Below, piece after piece: positions 34,289-41,831 of a stretch of DNA of 64,000 nucleotides. The notes beneath the pieces were generated by a model that was not told where the DNA came from, searched no databases, and saw only the letters and a program-made list of their open reading frames with translations. The stretch comes from Phreatobacter stygius. Its GTDB lineage: Bacteria; Pseudomonadota; Alphaproteobacteria; Rhizobiales; Phreatobacteraceae. The stretch spans positions 5,283,001 through 5,347,000 of the forward strand of contig NZ_CP039690.1 of assembly GCF_005144885.1 (NCBI RefSeq). Direction: 5' to 3'. The first letter of the stretch is position 1. Each line of letters begins with the position of its first letter. The position numbers were made by a program, and so were the translations under genes.

Positions 34289-35395
34289 CTACCGCCTCAG
34301 GCTTGCGGTCCCGGTCAGGAGCCGCACCAGGTCGGCCTGGCGATGGGTGCCGGTCTTGGCCATGACCGCCTTCAGCTGGCTGCGAATGGTCTCGCGGCCG
34401 AGGCCGTGGCGGGCGGCGAGGCTGTCCAGCGTGTCGCCGGCGGCGAGGCCCTTGGCGACGCGGGCTTCCGCCGCGGTCAGGTCGAACAGGCCCTGCAGCA
34501 CGCCGGAATCGATCCGGTTGGCCTTGGCGACCGGTGCGCAGACGAGCAGCCAGCGGGTGGCCGAGAAAATGTCATGGGCGGCGCCGGCGATCGGCACCAG
34601 ATGCACCACCATGGGCGTGGCCTCGGCGCTGGCCGGCACCGGGAAGGTGAGCCCGGCAACGCCCAGGCGGAGCGCTTCGAGCCCCTGATTGAACAGCTTG
34701 TCGGCTTCGCGGTCGGCGAATTTCAGGCGTTCGCGCCGGTCCAGCGCAACCTCGGGGATCAGCGCCTGGAACAGGTCGTTGGCGACCTTCAGCCGGCCCT
34801 CGACCGACAGCGCCGCGGCCGGCAGGCCGATCGCCGCCAGGGCCTGGACGGCGGCGCGGGCCTGTTCCAGCCGCAGCCGCGCGGCGAGAAAGGCGGCGCG
34901 CGCCAGATGTGGCCGCAACTGCGTCAGCCGGTCGAGATGGACCCGCTCGACCGGGCCCATGACATGGGGGCGGTGCACCGACACGGTGACATGGGTATCG
35001 GTCGGACCGGAAATGACCGTGCCGCCGCTCCAGGCCAGCCCGTTCGGCCGCATGAACTCCTGGTAAAAGGGCGACTCGTCGATCTCGCGCTGGTGGAACA
35101 CGTCGAATTCGCCAATAAAATCCGGCAGGCTGCGGGCGATGGCGCGATCGGACAGCGGATTGCGCGCGCCCCAGCCGTCGCGCACATAGATGTCCATGGC
35201 CTCGACGATCGTCGGGTTGCCGATCCAGTTGGCGACCTCGGTGCCGTCGGTCGAGATCAGCACCGCGGCGCGGCAATCGGCATGTGCGGCCAGTGCGTCC
35301 AGCACGCCGGGCCAGAACTCGGGCACGGCGGCCGCCTCATAGATCCGGTCGATCAGGTCGCCGTCGTCACGCGGCGTCGCGTCCTGTCTCTGCAT
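34289..35395 (-). CDS. LuxR-type HTH transcriptional regulator
   Basis: 368 residues from the ATG at 35395 (GAGGG upstream); an upstream GTG at 35419 is possible. The C-terminal LuxR HTH (about residues 300-362) has LTAAEARVAKGLAAGDTL, LGRETIRSQLKAVM and GTHRQADLVRLL. The N-terminal 290 residues look like a PAS/GAF-type sensor without a receiver Asp pattern. This architecture is common in Hyphomicrobiales as orphan regulators; the targets are unknown. Confidence 0.82.
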   Translation of the reverse strand: MQRQDATPRDDGDLIDRIYEAAAVPEFWPGVLDALAAHADCRAAVLISTDGTEVANWIGNPTIVEAMDIYVRDGWGARNPLSDRAIARSLPDFIGEFDVFHQREIDESPFYQEFMRPNGLAWSGGTVISGPTDTHVTVSVHRPHVMGPVERVHLDRLTQLRPHLARAAFLAARLRLEQARAAVQALAAIGLPAAALSVEGRLKVANDLFQALIPEVALDRRERLKFADREADKLFNQGLEALRLGVAGLTFPVPASAEATPMVVHLVPIAGAAHDIFSATRWLLVCAPVAKANRIDSGVLQGLFDLTAAEARVAKGLAAGDTLDSLAARHGLGRETIRSQLKAVMAKTGTHRQADLVRLLTGTASLRR

Positions 35396-35516
35396 GGCGG
35401 GCCCTCGAGGCACGGGCACGGCGCGCGGCCGATTCCACCAAGGGGTGACACAGCCATGACGGCCTGTCGTCTCATTCCGCGCAATTCACAGAAAAATTTG
35501 CGAGAAAGGGTGCGGC

Positions 35517-35672
35517 GAATGGCGAGTAGCGAACGGGCGAATGGCGAATGGGGCATGCGCGAAGCGGGCGATAGACCGACCACACGAAGGCAGAGCATCG
35601 ATCACGCGGCGTTTCGCATCATGCCCCATTCGCCACTCGCTATTCGCCACTTGCTATTCGCTACTCGCCAAA
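35517..35672. repeat. 7-base-unit inverted repeat element (copy d)
   Basis: The left arm (35517-35557) is GGCGAAT, GGCGAGT, AGCGAAC units ending GGGGCATGCGC. The right arm (35620-35672) starts GCATCATGCCCC and continues ATTCGCC ACTCGCT ATTCGCC units. Its outer end overlaps the 3' end of the SRPBCC gene, whose last codons and stop (GGC GAG TAG) are part of the repeat. Confidence 0.8.
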
Positions 35673-36095
35673 CAGCCTTTCCATCCGGTCGAGCGCCTCG
35701 CCCCAGCCGCCCTGGTGCCGGTCGCGCGCGGCCTCGTCGAAGAACTGTTCGTGGGTGAGGGTGAGCAAGGTGCCGGTGCCGTCGGGCGAGAGCTTGACCG
35801 TGACCAGCGATTCCCGCTCGGGCGTCGAGCGCCAGGCCCAGGAAAAGACCAGCTTTTCCGGATAGGCGACCTCGCGATAGACGCCGCCGACCTGGTGCTC
35901 CTCGCCATCGGGCGTGTGGCTGATCACCAGGAAGCGACCGCCGACCCGGGCGTCGAGTTCGGCCGCCGAGGTGACCGTGTCCTTCGGGCCCCACCAGCGC
36001 ATCAGCAGGGCCGGCTCGGTGAAGGCGCTCCACACTTTGGCCGGCGGCGCTTTCAGGTGGCGGCGCAATGTCAGGCTCGGCTTGTCCGGCATCAT
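35661..36095 (-). CDS. SRPBCC/AHSA1-domain protein
   Basis: 144 residues of a single START-like/AHSA1 domain: FTEPALLMRWWGPKDTV, GGRFLVISHTPDGEEH, GVYREVAYPEKLVFSWAW and FDEAARDRHQGGWGEALDRM. The ATG overlaps the ArsR stop (ATGA), the usual coupling of ArsR-type repressors to SRPBCC proteins. The C terminus (LFGE) is encoded by the repeat element. Its function is probably lipid or hydrophobic ligand binding; it is not an established enzyme. Confidence 0.87.
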   Translation of the reverse strand: MMPDKPSLTLRRHLKAPPAKVWSAFTEPALLMRWWGPKDTVTSAAELDARVGGRFLVISHTPDGEEHQVGGVYREVAYPEKLVFSWAWRSTPERESLVTVKLSPDGTGTLLTLTHEQFFDEAARDRHQGGWGEALDRMERLFGE

Positions 36096-36433
36096 TGGTC
36101 CTCGGGTGGCTGGTCGAGCAGCGCTTCGAGCCGGTCGAGGCCTTCGGACCAGAAGCGCTCGTAACGGGCAAGCCAGGCCATGGCTTCCTCCATCGGACCG
36201 GGCGTCAGCCGGCAGGCGACCGTGCGGCCGGTCTTTTCCCGCGCGATCAGGCCGGCATCGGAAAGCACGTCGAGATGTTTCATGATCGCCGGCAGCGAGA
36301 CCGGAAACGGCCGGGCGAGCTCGCTCACCGACAGGCTGGCGGTCTCGTCGAGGCGGGCGAGCAAGGCCCGGCGTGTCGGGTCGGCCAGCGCCGAAAAGGT
36401 GCGGTCGAGGGTCGCGTCGTGTAACTTAACCAT
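36092..36433 (-). CDS. ArsR-family regulator
   Basis: 113-residue winged-helix repressor with TFSALADPTRRALLARL, the recognition region LPAIMKHLDVLSDAGLI and the wing REKTGRTVACRLT. No metal-binding Cys pair (ELCVCDL type) is present, so it is not a metal sensor of the SmtB class. Its gene precedes and overlaps the SRPBCC gene. A short AT-rich stretch with TTAAGTTTAAGG-type sequence directly upstream (36424-36448) is a likely promoter/operator: TTAACcatagaGTTAA is a palindrome at 36425-36439. Confidence 0.87.
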   Translation of the reverse strand: MVKLHDATLDRTFSALADPTRRALLARLDETASLSVSELARPFPVSLPAIMKHLDVLSDAGLIAREKTGRTVACRLTPGPMEEAMAWLARYERFWSEGLDRLEALLDQPPEDQ

Positions 36434-36439
36434 AGAGTT
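36425..36439. promoter_or_regulatory. TTAAC-N5-GTTAA palindrome, probable ArsR operator
   Basis: TTAACCATAGAGTTAA-like dyad at the start of the ArsR gene, overlapping its start codon region. The arms TTAAC and GTTAA are perfect complements and stand out in high-GC DNA. Autoregulation by the encoded repressor is likely. Confidence 0.5.
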
Positions 36440-36473
36440 AAGTTTAAGGGCGGAGCGGGGGAAGTGTCAAGAC

Positions 36474-36618
36474 AGCGAGTGGCTGATGGCGAATGGCGAA
36501 TGGGGCATGATGCGGCGAGTGCGGCGCGCAAACCCTCTCCCGCCGGGAGAGTGTTGGTTTCGTTGAGCTCTTATCGTTGATCACCGCGCTCGCGGCATCA
36601 TGCCCTATTCGCCGCTCG
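36474..36618. repeat. 7-base-unit inverted repeat element (copy e) with nested palindrome
   Basis: The left arm (36476-36520) ends GGGGCATGATGCGGCG. The right arm (36594-36618) starts GGCATCATGCCC and continues TATTCGCCGCTCGCCCC. The 70 bases between contain ACCCTCTCCCGCCGGGAGAGTGTT (split at 36534-36556), a type B-like hairpin. The outer end stops 3 bases before the QueE stop codon. Confidence 0.75.
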
Positions 36619-36621
36619 CCC

Positions 36622-37254
36622 CTAACGAATTCCAATCCGCTTATGGGTTTGCACGCTCAGGCGCCATTGCGGGTGCGCCAGGCAATAGGCGACGGCGAGC
36701 GCGGTATTGTCTTGCTGCTGCGGTCCGTCCATCGGCTGCAGGCAGAAATGGTCGAAGCTGAGATCGGCGAACTGCTCCGGCATGGCCGCGGGCTGCGGAT
36801 AGACCAACTTCAGTTCGTGGCCGTGGCGTTGCTTCAATTCGGTGCCGGCCTTCGGGCTGACGCAGATCCAGTCGAGCCCCTCGGGCGCGGCGATCGTGCC
36901 ATTGGTCTCGACCGCGATGCTGAAACGTTCAGCATGCAAAGCACCGATCAGCGCGGCGTCGACCTGCAGCAGGGGCTCGCCGCCGGTCAGCACGCAGAAG
37001 CGCCGGTCGGGCGCGCCGGTCCATTCCGCGGCAATTGCCCGGGCCAGCGCCTGCGCCGTGGCATAGCGGCCGCCCTTGGTGCCGTCGAGCCCGACAAAAT
37101 CGGTGTCGCAGAACCGGCACTGGGCGCTCGCCCGGTCTGCCTCGCGGCCGGACCACAGGTTGCAGCCGGCGAAACGGCAGAACACCGCCGCGCGGCCGGC
37201 CTGCGCGCCCTCGCCCTGCAGGGTGAGGAAGATCTCCTTCACCGCATAACTCAT
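36622..37254 (-). CDS. queE: 7-carboxy-7-deazaguanine synthase
   Basis: Radical SAM enzyme of 210 residues in the queuosine/preQ0 pathway, converting carboxytetrahydropterin to 7-carboxy-7-deazaguanine. The N terminus VKEIFLTLQGEG is diagnostic. The [4Fe-4S] cysteines are spaced CX14CX2C (C in AGCNLW, then AQCRFCD), the spacing known from Burkholderia-type QueE, not CX3CX2C. GGEPLLQ, ETNGT, VSPKAG and the C-terminal LQPMDG complete the pattern. queC and queD are not in the window. Confidence 0.92.
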   Translation of the reverse strand: MSYAVKEIFLTLQGEGAQAGRAAVFCRFAGCNLWSGREADRASAQCRFCDTDFVGLDGTKGGRYATAQALARAIAAEWTGAPDRRFCVLTGGEPLLQVDAALIGALHAERFSIAVETNGTIAAPEGLDWICVSPKAGTELKQRHGHELKLVYPQPAAMPEQFADLSFDHFCLQPMDGPQQQDNTALAVAYCLAHPQWRLSVQTHKRIGIR

Positions 37255-37446
37255 GCCGGCATGTCCGAGGCGAAAAGGGGCATGGGCGAACGAACCTGGC
37301 TCTCAGGATACCCAAGGAACGGATTGTGATGGGTTTTGGCCGCGCCCGGGCGCGCCGCCGGCCTTCTAGCAGCAAGGCCACGGCCGCGCGACCGGAAAAT
37401 GCCGCTCTCAAGGGCGAGGGCCGATCAGCCCGGGCTTCGGCATCAT

Positions 37447-37479
37447 CCCCATTCGCCATTCGCTACTCGCCACTCGCCC
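37447..37479. repeat. 7-base-unit element, right arm only (copy f)
   Basis: GCATCATCCCCATTCGCCATTCGC-type arm: ATTCGCC, ATTCGCT, ACTCGCC, ACTCGCC units. No left arm is found. It lies directly outside the porin terminator. Confidence 0.65.
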
Positions 37480-37480
37480 C

Positions 37481-37513
37481 AAAACGCAAACGGGCCGCCC
37501 GAAGGCGGCCCGT
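37481..37513 (-). terminator. Rho-independent terminator of the porin gene
   Basis: CGGGCCGCC, loop CGAA, GGCGGCCCG at 37491-37512. Read on the minus strand it is followed by TTTGCGTTTT, and it lies 24 bases after the porin stop codon. Confidence 0.75.
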
Positions 37514-37536
37514 CCGTGACGATCCCTGGCGGGAGA

Positions 37537-38265
37537 TCAGTAGCGGCCGAACATGCCGCCGCCGCCGGTGTTGAACAGATAGTTCACGCCGAGCTTGACG
37601 GTGTGGATGTTCTGGCTGACCCGATCGCCCGCAACGAAGACGTTCGAGCGATCGCCGAAGCCGTAATAGAGATATTCGAGCTTGGCAGTCCAGTTCGGGG
37701 TGAAGGCATATTCGACGCCGCCACCGAGAGTGTAGCCGACGCGGGTGGAGTTGCTCGAGACATTGAGCGCCGGGACGGCGACGGACGAATACCGGTCATT
37801 GAAGGTCGCGACGCCGAGACCGCCGGTAGCGTAGATCAAGACGCGGTCGAAGGCGTAGCCGGCGCGCAGGCGCAGCGAGCCGAGGAACGGCGTCGACGAG
37901 CGACGCGCGTCACCGGCGTAGATGCCGGCCGGATCGGCGAAGACCGTCTTGCTGTTGCTGGCGGCCGACAGGTCACCCTCGACACCGAGGACGAACTGAT
38001 TGATCTGCCAGTTGTAGCCGGCCTGGACGCCGCCGAACACGCCGCTGGTGCTCAGGCCGCTGCTGAAGGCCACGAGCGACGGGTCGGTGTAGTTCGAGCG
38101 GGCGCCAGCCCAGCCGACATGGGCGCCGACATAGAAGCCGGTCCAGGTGAAGACAGGCGCGATGATCGCGGAGGGCACTTCGACGCGGCGCGGGCCGAGG
38201 TCGGCGGCCTGCGCGCCCGATGCCAGGGCGGCCAGAGCGGTGCCTGCGAGGAGAAGCTTCTTCAT
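37537..38265 (-). CDS. Outer-membrane beta-barrel protein (Omp25/RopB-like)
   Basis: 242 residues from the ATG at 38265 (AAGGGA upstream). The signal peptide MKKLLLAGTALAALASGAQA is followed by ADLGPRR and the repeated barrel pattern WTGFYVGAHVGWAG, GVFGGVQAGYNWQ, LRLRAGYAFDRVLIYATGG and YLYYGFGD. This is the small eight-stranded porin-family barrel of Hyphomicrobiales. The last residue is aromatic (GRY), as expected for BAM recognition. The frame is open to 38568 but the extension has no signal-peptide sense. Confidence 0.9.
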   Translation of the reverse strand: MKKLLLAGTALAALASGAQAADLGPRRVEVPSAIIAPVFTWTGFYVGAHVGWAGARSNYTDPSLVAFSSGLSTSGVFGGVQAGYNWQINQFVLGVEGDLSAASNSKTVFADPAGIYAGDARRSSTPFLGSLRLRAGYAFDRVLIYATGGLGVATFNDRYSSVAVPALNVSSNSTRVGYTLGGGVEYAFTPNWTAKLEYLYYGFGDRSNVFVAGDRVSQNIHTVKLGVNYLFNTGGGGMFGRY

Positions 38266-38583
38266 GGGTCGTTCCCTTCTGTCACTCGAACGGGCCATCC
38301 GCTTGTGGCGATAGGCGGCTGGCAGGGCCTGTTTCCCGAGGGCCGGAACCGACCCGTGTCGCATTGCGACAGGGCCGATGAGCCACCCGGAATGTGCGGA
38401 CAACGCGGAGAAGGCGTGGCGGTTCCGTGGCAGGGAAAGGTTCGAACCAAGATGCTGGCGAGGACCGGCCGCTTGTGTCGCAATGGCCACAGGTCGGGGC
38501 GCGGCCGCCCTGCGTATCTGGCCTTGACGGGCCGGCCCCGAGTGGCAAGGTTCGCCGCTTTTCCGCATTGCAGGAGGCCGCTC
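38266..38583. promoter_or_regulatory. Divergent intergenic region of the porin and a small exported protein
   Basis: 318 bases between two divergent starts. No repeat family member is present. The stretch includes long chance reading frames in both directions but no gene I can support. Promoters for both neighbours should be here. Confidence 0.3.
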
Positions 38584-39018
38584 ATGATCGGCAAGACAGT
38601 CGGCAAGATAGTCGAAAAGCCCTCAGCAAGATCGACCGGCCGGCGCCTGGTGTCGCGCCTGGCGCTCAGCGCCTTCGGGCTGGCCTTGGCCGGCGCGGCC
38701 ATGGCCGCCACGACGCTGCCGCTGGAGCCGGGCCTCTACCTGCCCGCCGATGTGCGCTGCGGCAACGAGCAGGCGGAAACCGAGGTCTTCCGCATCGACG
38801 CCCGCGGCATTTCCACCAACCGCATGGCCTGCACGGTGCAGCCCGCCGCCGGCCGGGCCAATACTTTCGAGGCCACCTGCCGCGAGGGCGAGGACGTCGG
38901 CGAAACCGCAACGCCAGGGGATGGCCCCACCGTCAAGCGGGTGATCCGGGTGCTGTCGCGCCGGACCCTGACGCTGGACGGCGAGAATTTTAGGTTCTGC
39001 CAGGTGCTGGATGATTGA
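38584..39018 (+). CDS. Small exported protein, unknown function
   Basis: 144 residues. CAGGAGG precedes the ATG. A long n-region (GKTVGKIVEKPSARSTGRR) and hydrophobic core (LALSAFGLALAGAAMAA) form a signal peptide to about residue 43. The mature part of about 100 residues has four Cys (VRCGNEQ, MACTVQ, ATCREG, RFCQVL), probably two disulfides. I recognise no family; it resembles other short Cys-containing periplasmic proteins of this order. Confidence 0.6.
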   Translation: MIGKTVGKIVEKPSARSTGRRLVSRLALSAFGLALAGAAMAATTLPLEPGLYLPADVRCGNEQAETEVFRIDARGISTNRMACTVQPAAGRANTFEATCREGEDVGETATPGDGPTVKRVIRVLSRRTLTLDGENFRFCQVLDD

Positions 39019-39260
39019 GGGGGGCGATGCTGTCCGGTACCGAGCGCGCCTCGACGCCCCCTGCAACGAGGTCTCGCTTGCCGAGGAGGGGCCGACCGTC
39101 TCCTGCTGTACCGGCTTGGCCGGTTTGCCGCTCACTTGGATCAGCCCTTAAGCCCTTCGGTGCTGTTGGAGCTTGAACTAACCGTCGCGGCGAAGGAATG
39201 TAAAAAACTTGTGCGCGACTCAGGGGTCAGCGACCCCGGCGCAAGTATTGGGGTGGGGCG

Positions 39261-41831
39261 TTGATTCAAGGTGGCCTTTTTACGCGAGATTTCCTTGAAG
39301 AGGGCATCAAAGGACAAGCTGCCTGGCAGCAAATAGATGATGCAGAGCTGCGCCGGCTTAAAGACATGGCTGTGTCGCTCTTCGCGAAAATCACGTCGAC
39401 CAAAAGCCCGAATGAGGCGGTTACTGAGAAGGATCTGATCTACCCGCTTCTGTCGACGATCGGCTGGGGTGATCTGGTGCTGGTCCAGCAGAGCGCTTCG
39501 AAGAAGGGCCGGAGCGATGTTCCGGACGGGCTTCTTTTCGCGGATGAGACCGCATTCGCGAACGGTAGACGCGAACTCGACAGCTGGCTGCGGTTCCGCC
39601 ATGGCATCTGTCTGGTTGAATCGAAGAAGTGGAACCGCGTCCTCGACCGTGAGGAGAAAGGCGCAAAGTCCCACGAGGGCGTACCCTCGACGCAGATGTT
39701 ACGCTATTTGCGTCGAGCAGACGATATCACGAGTGGCAAGCTACGATGGGGTATCCTGACCAACGGTCGACACTGGAGACTCTACCATCAGGGTGCACTG
39801 TCGGTCTCGGAAGATTTTCTTGAAATCGACCTTGGCAAGGTCCTTGACCTGCCCGGGTGCGGGCTTGACTTGATCGATGTCCGAGGCCGGACTCCGGCTG
39901 AAATCGAGGCTTTGCGAGAGCATCTCTTCAAGCTTTTCGTGGTGATCTTTGGTCGCGATGCGTTCGTGCCGCAAGACGGCAGGCTTACCTTCCATCAAAT
40001 CGCGCTCCAAGAAGGACGGAAATGGGAAACGCGAGTCGCTCGCGACCTTGCAGACAAAGTCTTCGACGAGGTGTTTCCCCTTCTCGCCGACGCCCTCGCC
40101 AAATCCGATCCGCAGCGAGACAAAGCTTTCGGATCGGCCTATCTCAACGAAGTCCGCCAAGCAGCACTGATCCTGCTCTATCGGATCCTTTTCGTGCTCT
40201 ACGCTGAAGATCGCAATCTGCTTCCCGATGAGTCCGGTCTCTATGCCGACTATTGTCTGACGCGGGTTCGCCAGGAAGTGGCTGAGCGCAAGAGCGCACG
40301 CAAGCCTTTTCCGGCCTCAGCCAAGACATATTGGCCGCGTCTGCAATCGATCTTTCGAGCCATTGCAGAGGGTGACGACGATCTCGGCATTCCGCCTTAC
40401 AACGGTGGCCTTTTCGACAAGGACGCTGCGCCGATCTTGGAGCGAGTTGCTCTTAACGACGCCGTCGTTGCTGACGTTGTCTTTCGATTGTCGCACGAAC
40501 ACGATCCGAAGTCCGCTCGACCACCCAAATACATCAACTACCGTGACTTGTCGGTGCAGCAGCTCGGCTCGGTCTACGAGCAGATTCTCGAACACGGACT
40601 TCGCCTGAATGACGACGGCACCGTGGGCATTGCCGCCGACGCGTCCGGCCGGAAAACATCGGGATCCTATTACACGCCCGAGGAACTGGTTGGCCTGATC
40701 ATAGAACGCGCGGTCGGCCCGCTGGTCGACGAGCGTCTTTCCTGTTTCCGCGAGAAAGCCGCCGCTGCAGCTCATGACGCTCGTCCAATCCGTAGCCGTC
40801 TCGACGAACTCACGGATCTTGATCCTGCATCGCGCTTGCTCGATCTGAAAGTCTGTGACCCCGCGATGGGCTCGGGCCATTTCTTGGTCAGCCTCGTCGA
40901 CTGGCTCGCGGACAGCGTTCTGGCCGCGATGGCTGAAGCGGCAGCGATCGTCACTTTCGCCGATTACGTTTCTCCATTGGCCGGCCGGATCGACGCGATC
41001 CGAACAAAGATTCTGGGCGAAGCCAAATCGCACAAATGGCCGATCGTCGAAGCGCAGCTTGACGATCGCCATATCGTCCGCCGCATGGTGCTGAAACGGG
41101 TTGTCTATGGCGTCGACAAGAATCCGATGGCCGTGGAGCTCGCAAAGGTGGCTCTTTGGCTCCATTCCTTCACAGTCGGAGCTCCTCTCTCGTTCCTCGA
41201 CCATCACCTACGATGTGGCGACAGTGTCGTCGGCGCTTGGGCGCGGCCGATGGTGGACAAGCTTGAGGGATTGGGCGCCCTCTTTTCGAATGGGCTGATC
41301 ACACGTGTCGAGCAGGTCAGTAAGGTCATGGCTCAAATCGAGGGCACGACCGATAATGACATCGCCGAGGTGACGGAATCGAAGTCGAAGTTCCGAATCG
41401 TCGCTGAGGCAACCGACCCGGTTGCAAGCTTCTTCTCGCTCATGACGGCCGAGACGCTGATGGGCGTGCTTGATGCAGCGCCCCGGAAGGAGCCCGAACC
41501 GATCGAACACCTAATTGAGGCGAACAAGTCCGAGAAGGTGATCAAGAAGGCGGCCACCGACCGGCAAGCTTCGAGCGCGCAGCTGGTTTACGGCTCGCCC
41601 TTGACGGGACCTTCGGCGACCCAATCCGTATCGCGACCGGTGAGACCCGCATCACGCCGAAGGACACTGCGAGGCAGTTCTCGCTTCTCGAAAAGGAGGA
41701 AAGGAAGGGCCGGAAGCCGGAGCTGTTCGATAACATGGGCGTCAATGCCCGCCGACGCGTCATCGCCGACGACTTGGTCACCGAAATGCGTACCATTGCC
41801 GCCCAGCATCGCTTCTTCCACTGGGAGATAG
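39261..41831 (+). CDS. Type IIG R-M, N-terminal part: nuclease, linker and SAM-binding motif
   Basis: The sense part covers about residues 1-770; beyond about 41,580 the frame is nonsense. It starts at TTG 39261 with GGGGTGGGG upstream. A PD-(D/E)XK-like nuclease lies at about 60-130: YPLLSTIGWGDLVLV, GRSDVPDGLLF and CLVESKKW. A helical linker follows (about 200-450) with YRILFVLYAEDRNLLP. The methyltransferase part has SGSYYTPEELVG and motif I, CDPAMGSGHFLVSLVDWLAD (about residue 535), then GVDKNPMAVELAKVALWLHS. This is the Eco57I/MmeI-like layout. NPPY is absent from this piece. Confidence 0.75.
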   Translation: MIQGGLFTRDFLEEGIKGQAAWQQIDDAELRRLKDMAVSLFAKITSTKSPNEAVTEKDLIYPLLSTIGWGDLVLVQQSASKKGRSDVPDGLLFADETAFANGRRELDSWLRFRHGICLVESKKWNRVLDREEKGAKSHEGVPSTQMLRYLRRADDITSGKLRWGILTNGRHWRLYHQGALSVSEDFLEIDLGKVLDLPGCGLDLIDVRGRTPAEIEALREHLFKLFVVIFGRDAFVPQDGRLTFHQIALQEGRKWETRVARDLADKVFDEVFPLLADALAKSDPQRDKAFGSAYLNEVRQAALILLYRILFVLYAEDRNLLPDESGLYADYCLTRVRQEVAERKSARKPFPASAKTYWPRLQSIFRAIAEGDDDLGIPPYNGGLFDKDAAPILERVALNDAVVADVVFRLSHEHDPKSARPPKYINYRDLSVQQLGSVYEQILEHGLRLNDDGTVGIAADASGRKTSGSYYTPEELVGLIIERAVGPLVDERLSCFREKAAAAAHDARPIRSRLDELTDLDPASRLLDLKVCDPAMGSGHFLVSLVDWLADSVLAAMAEAAAIVTFADYVSPLAGRIDAIRTKILGEAKSHKWPIVEAQLDDRHIVRRMVLKRVVYGVDKNPMAVELAKVALWLHSFTVGAPLSFLDHHLRCGDSVVGAWARPMVDKLEGLGALFSNGLITRVEQVSKVMAQIEGTTDNDIAEVTESKSKFRIVAEATDPVASFFSLMTAETLMGVLDAAPRKEPEPIEHLIEANKSEKVIKKAATDRQASSAQLVYGSPLTGPSATQSVSRPVRPASRRRTLRGSSRFSKRRKGRAGSRSCSITWASMPADASSPTTWSPKCVPLPPSIASSTGR

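Noticed and set aside
41540-41610. Programmed -1 frameshift in the R-M gene
   Set aside because: The shift direction fits, but I see no slippery heptamer and the family is not known for it. A deletion or sequencing error is simpler.
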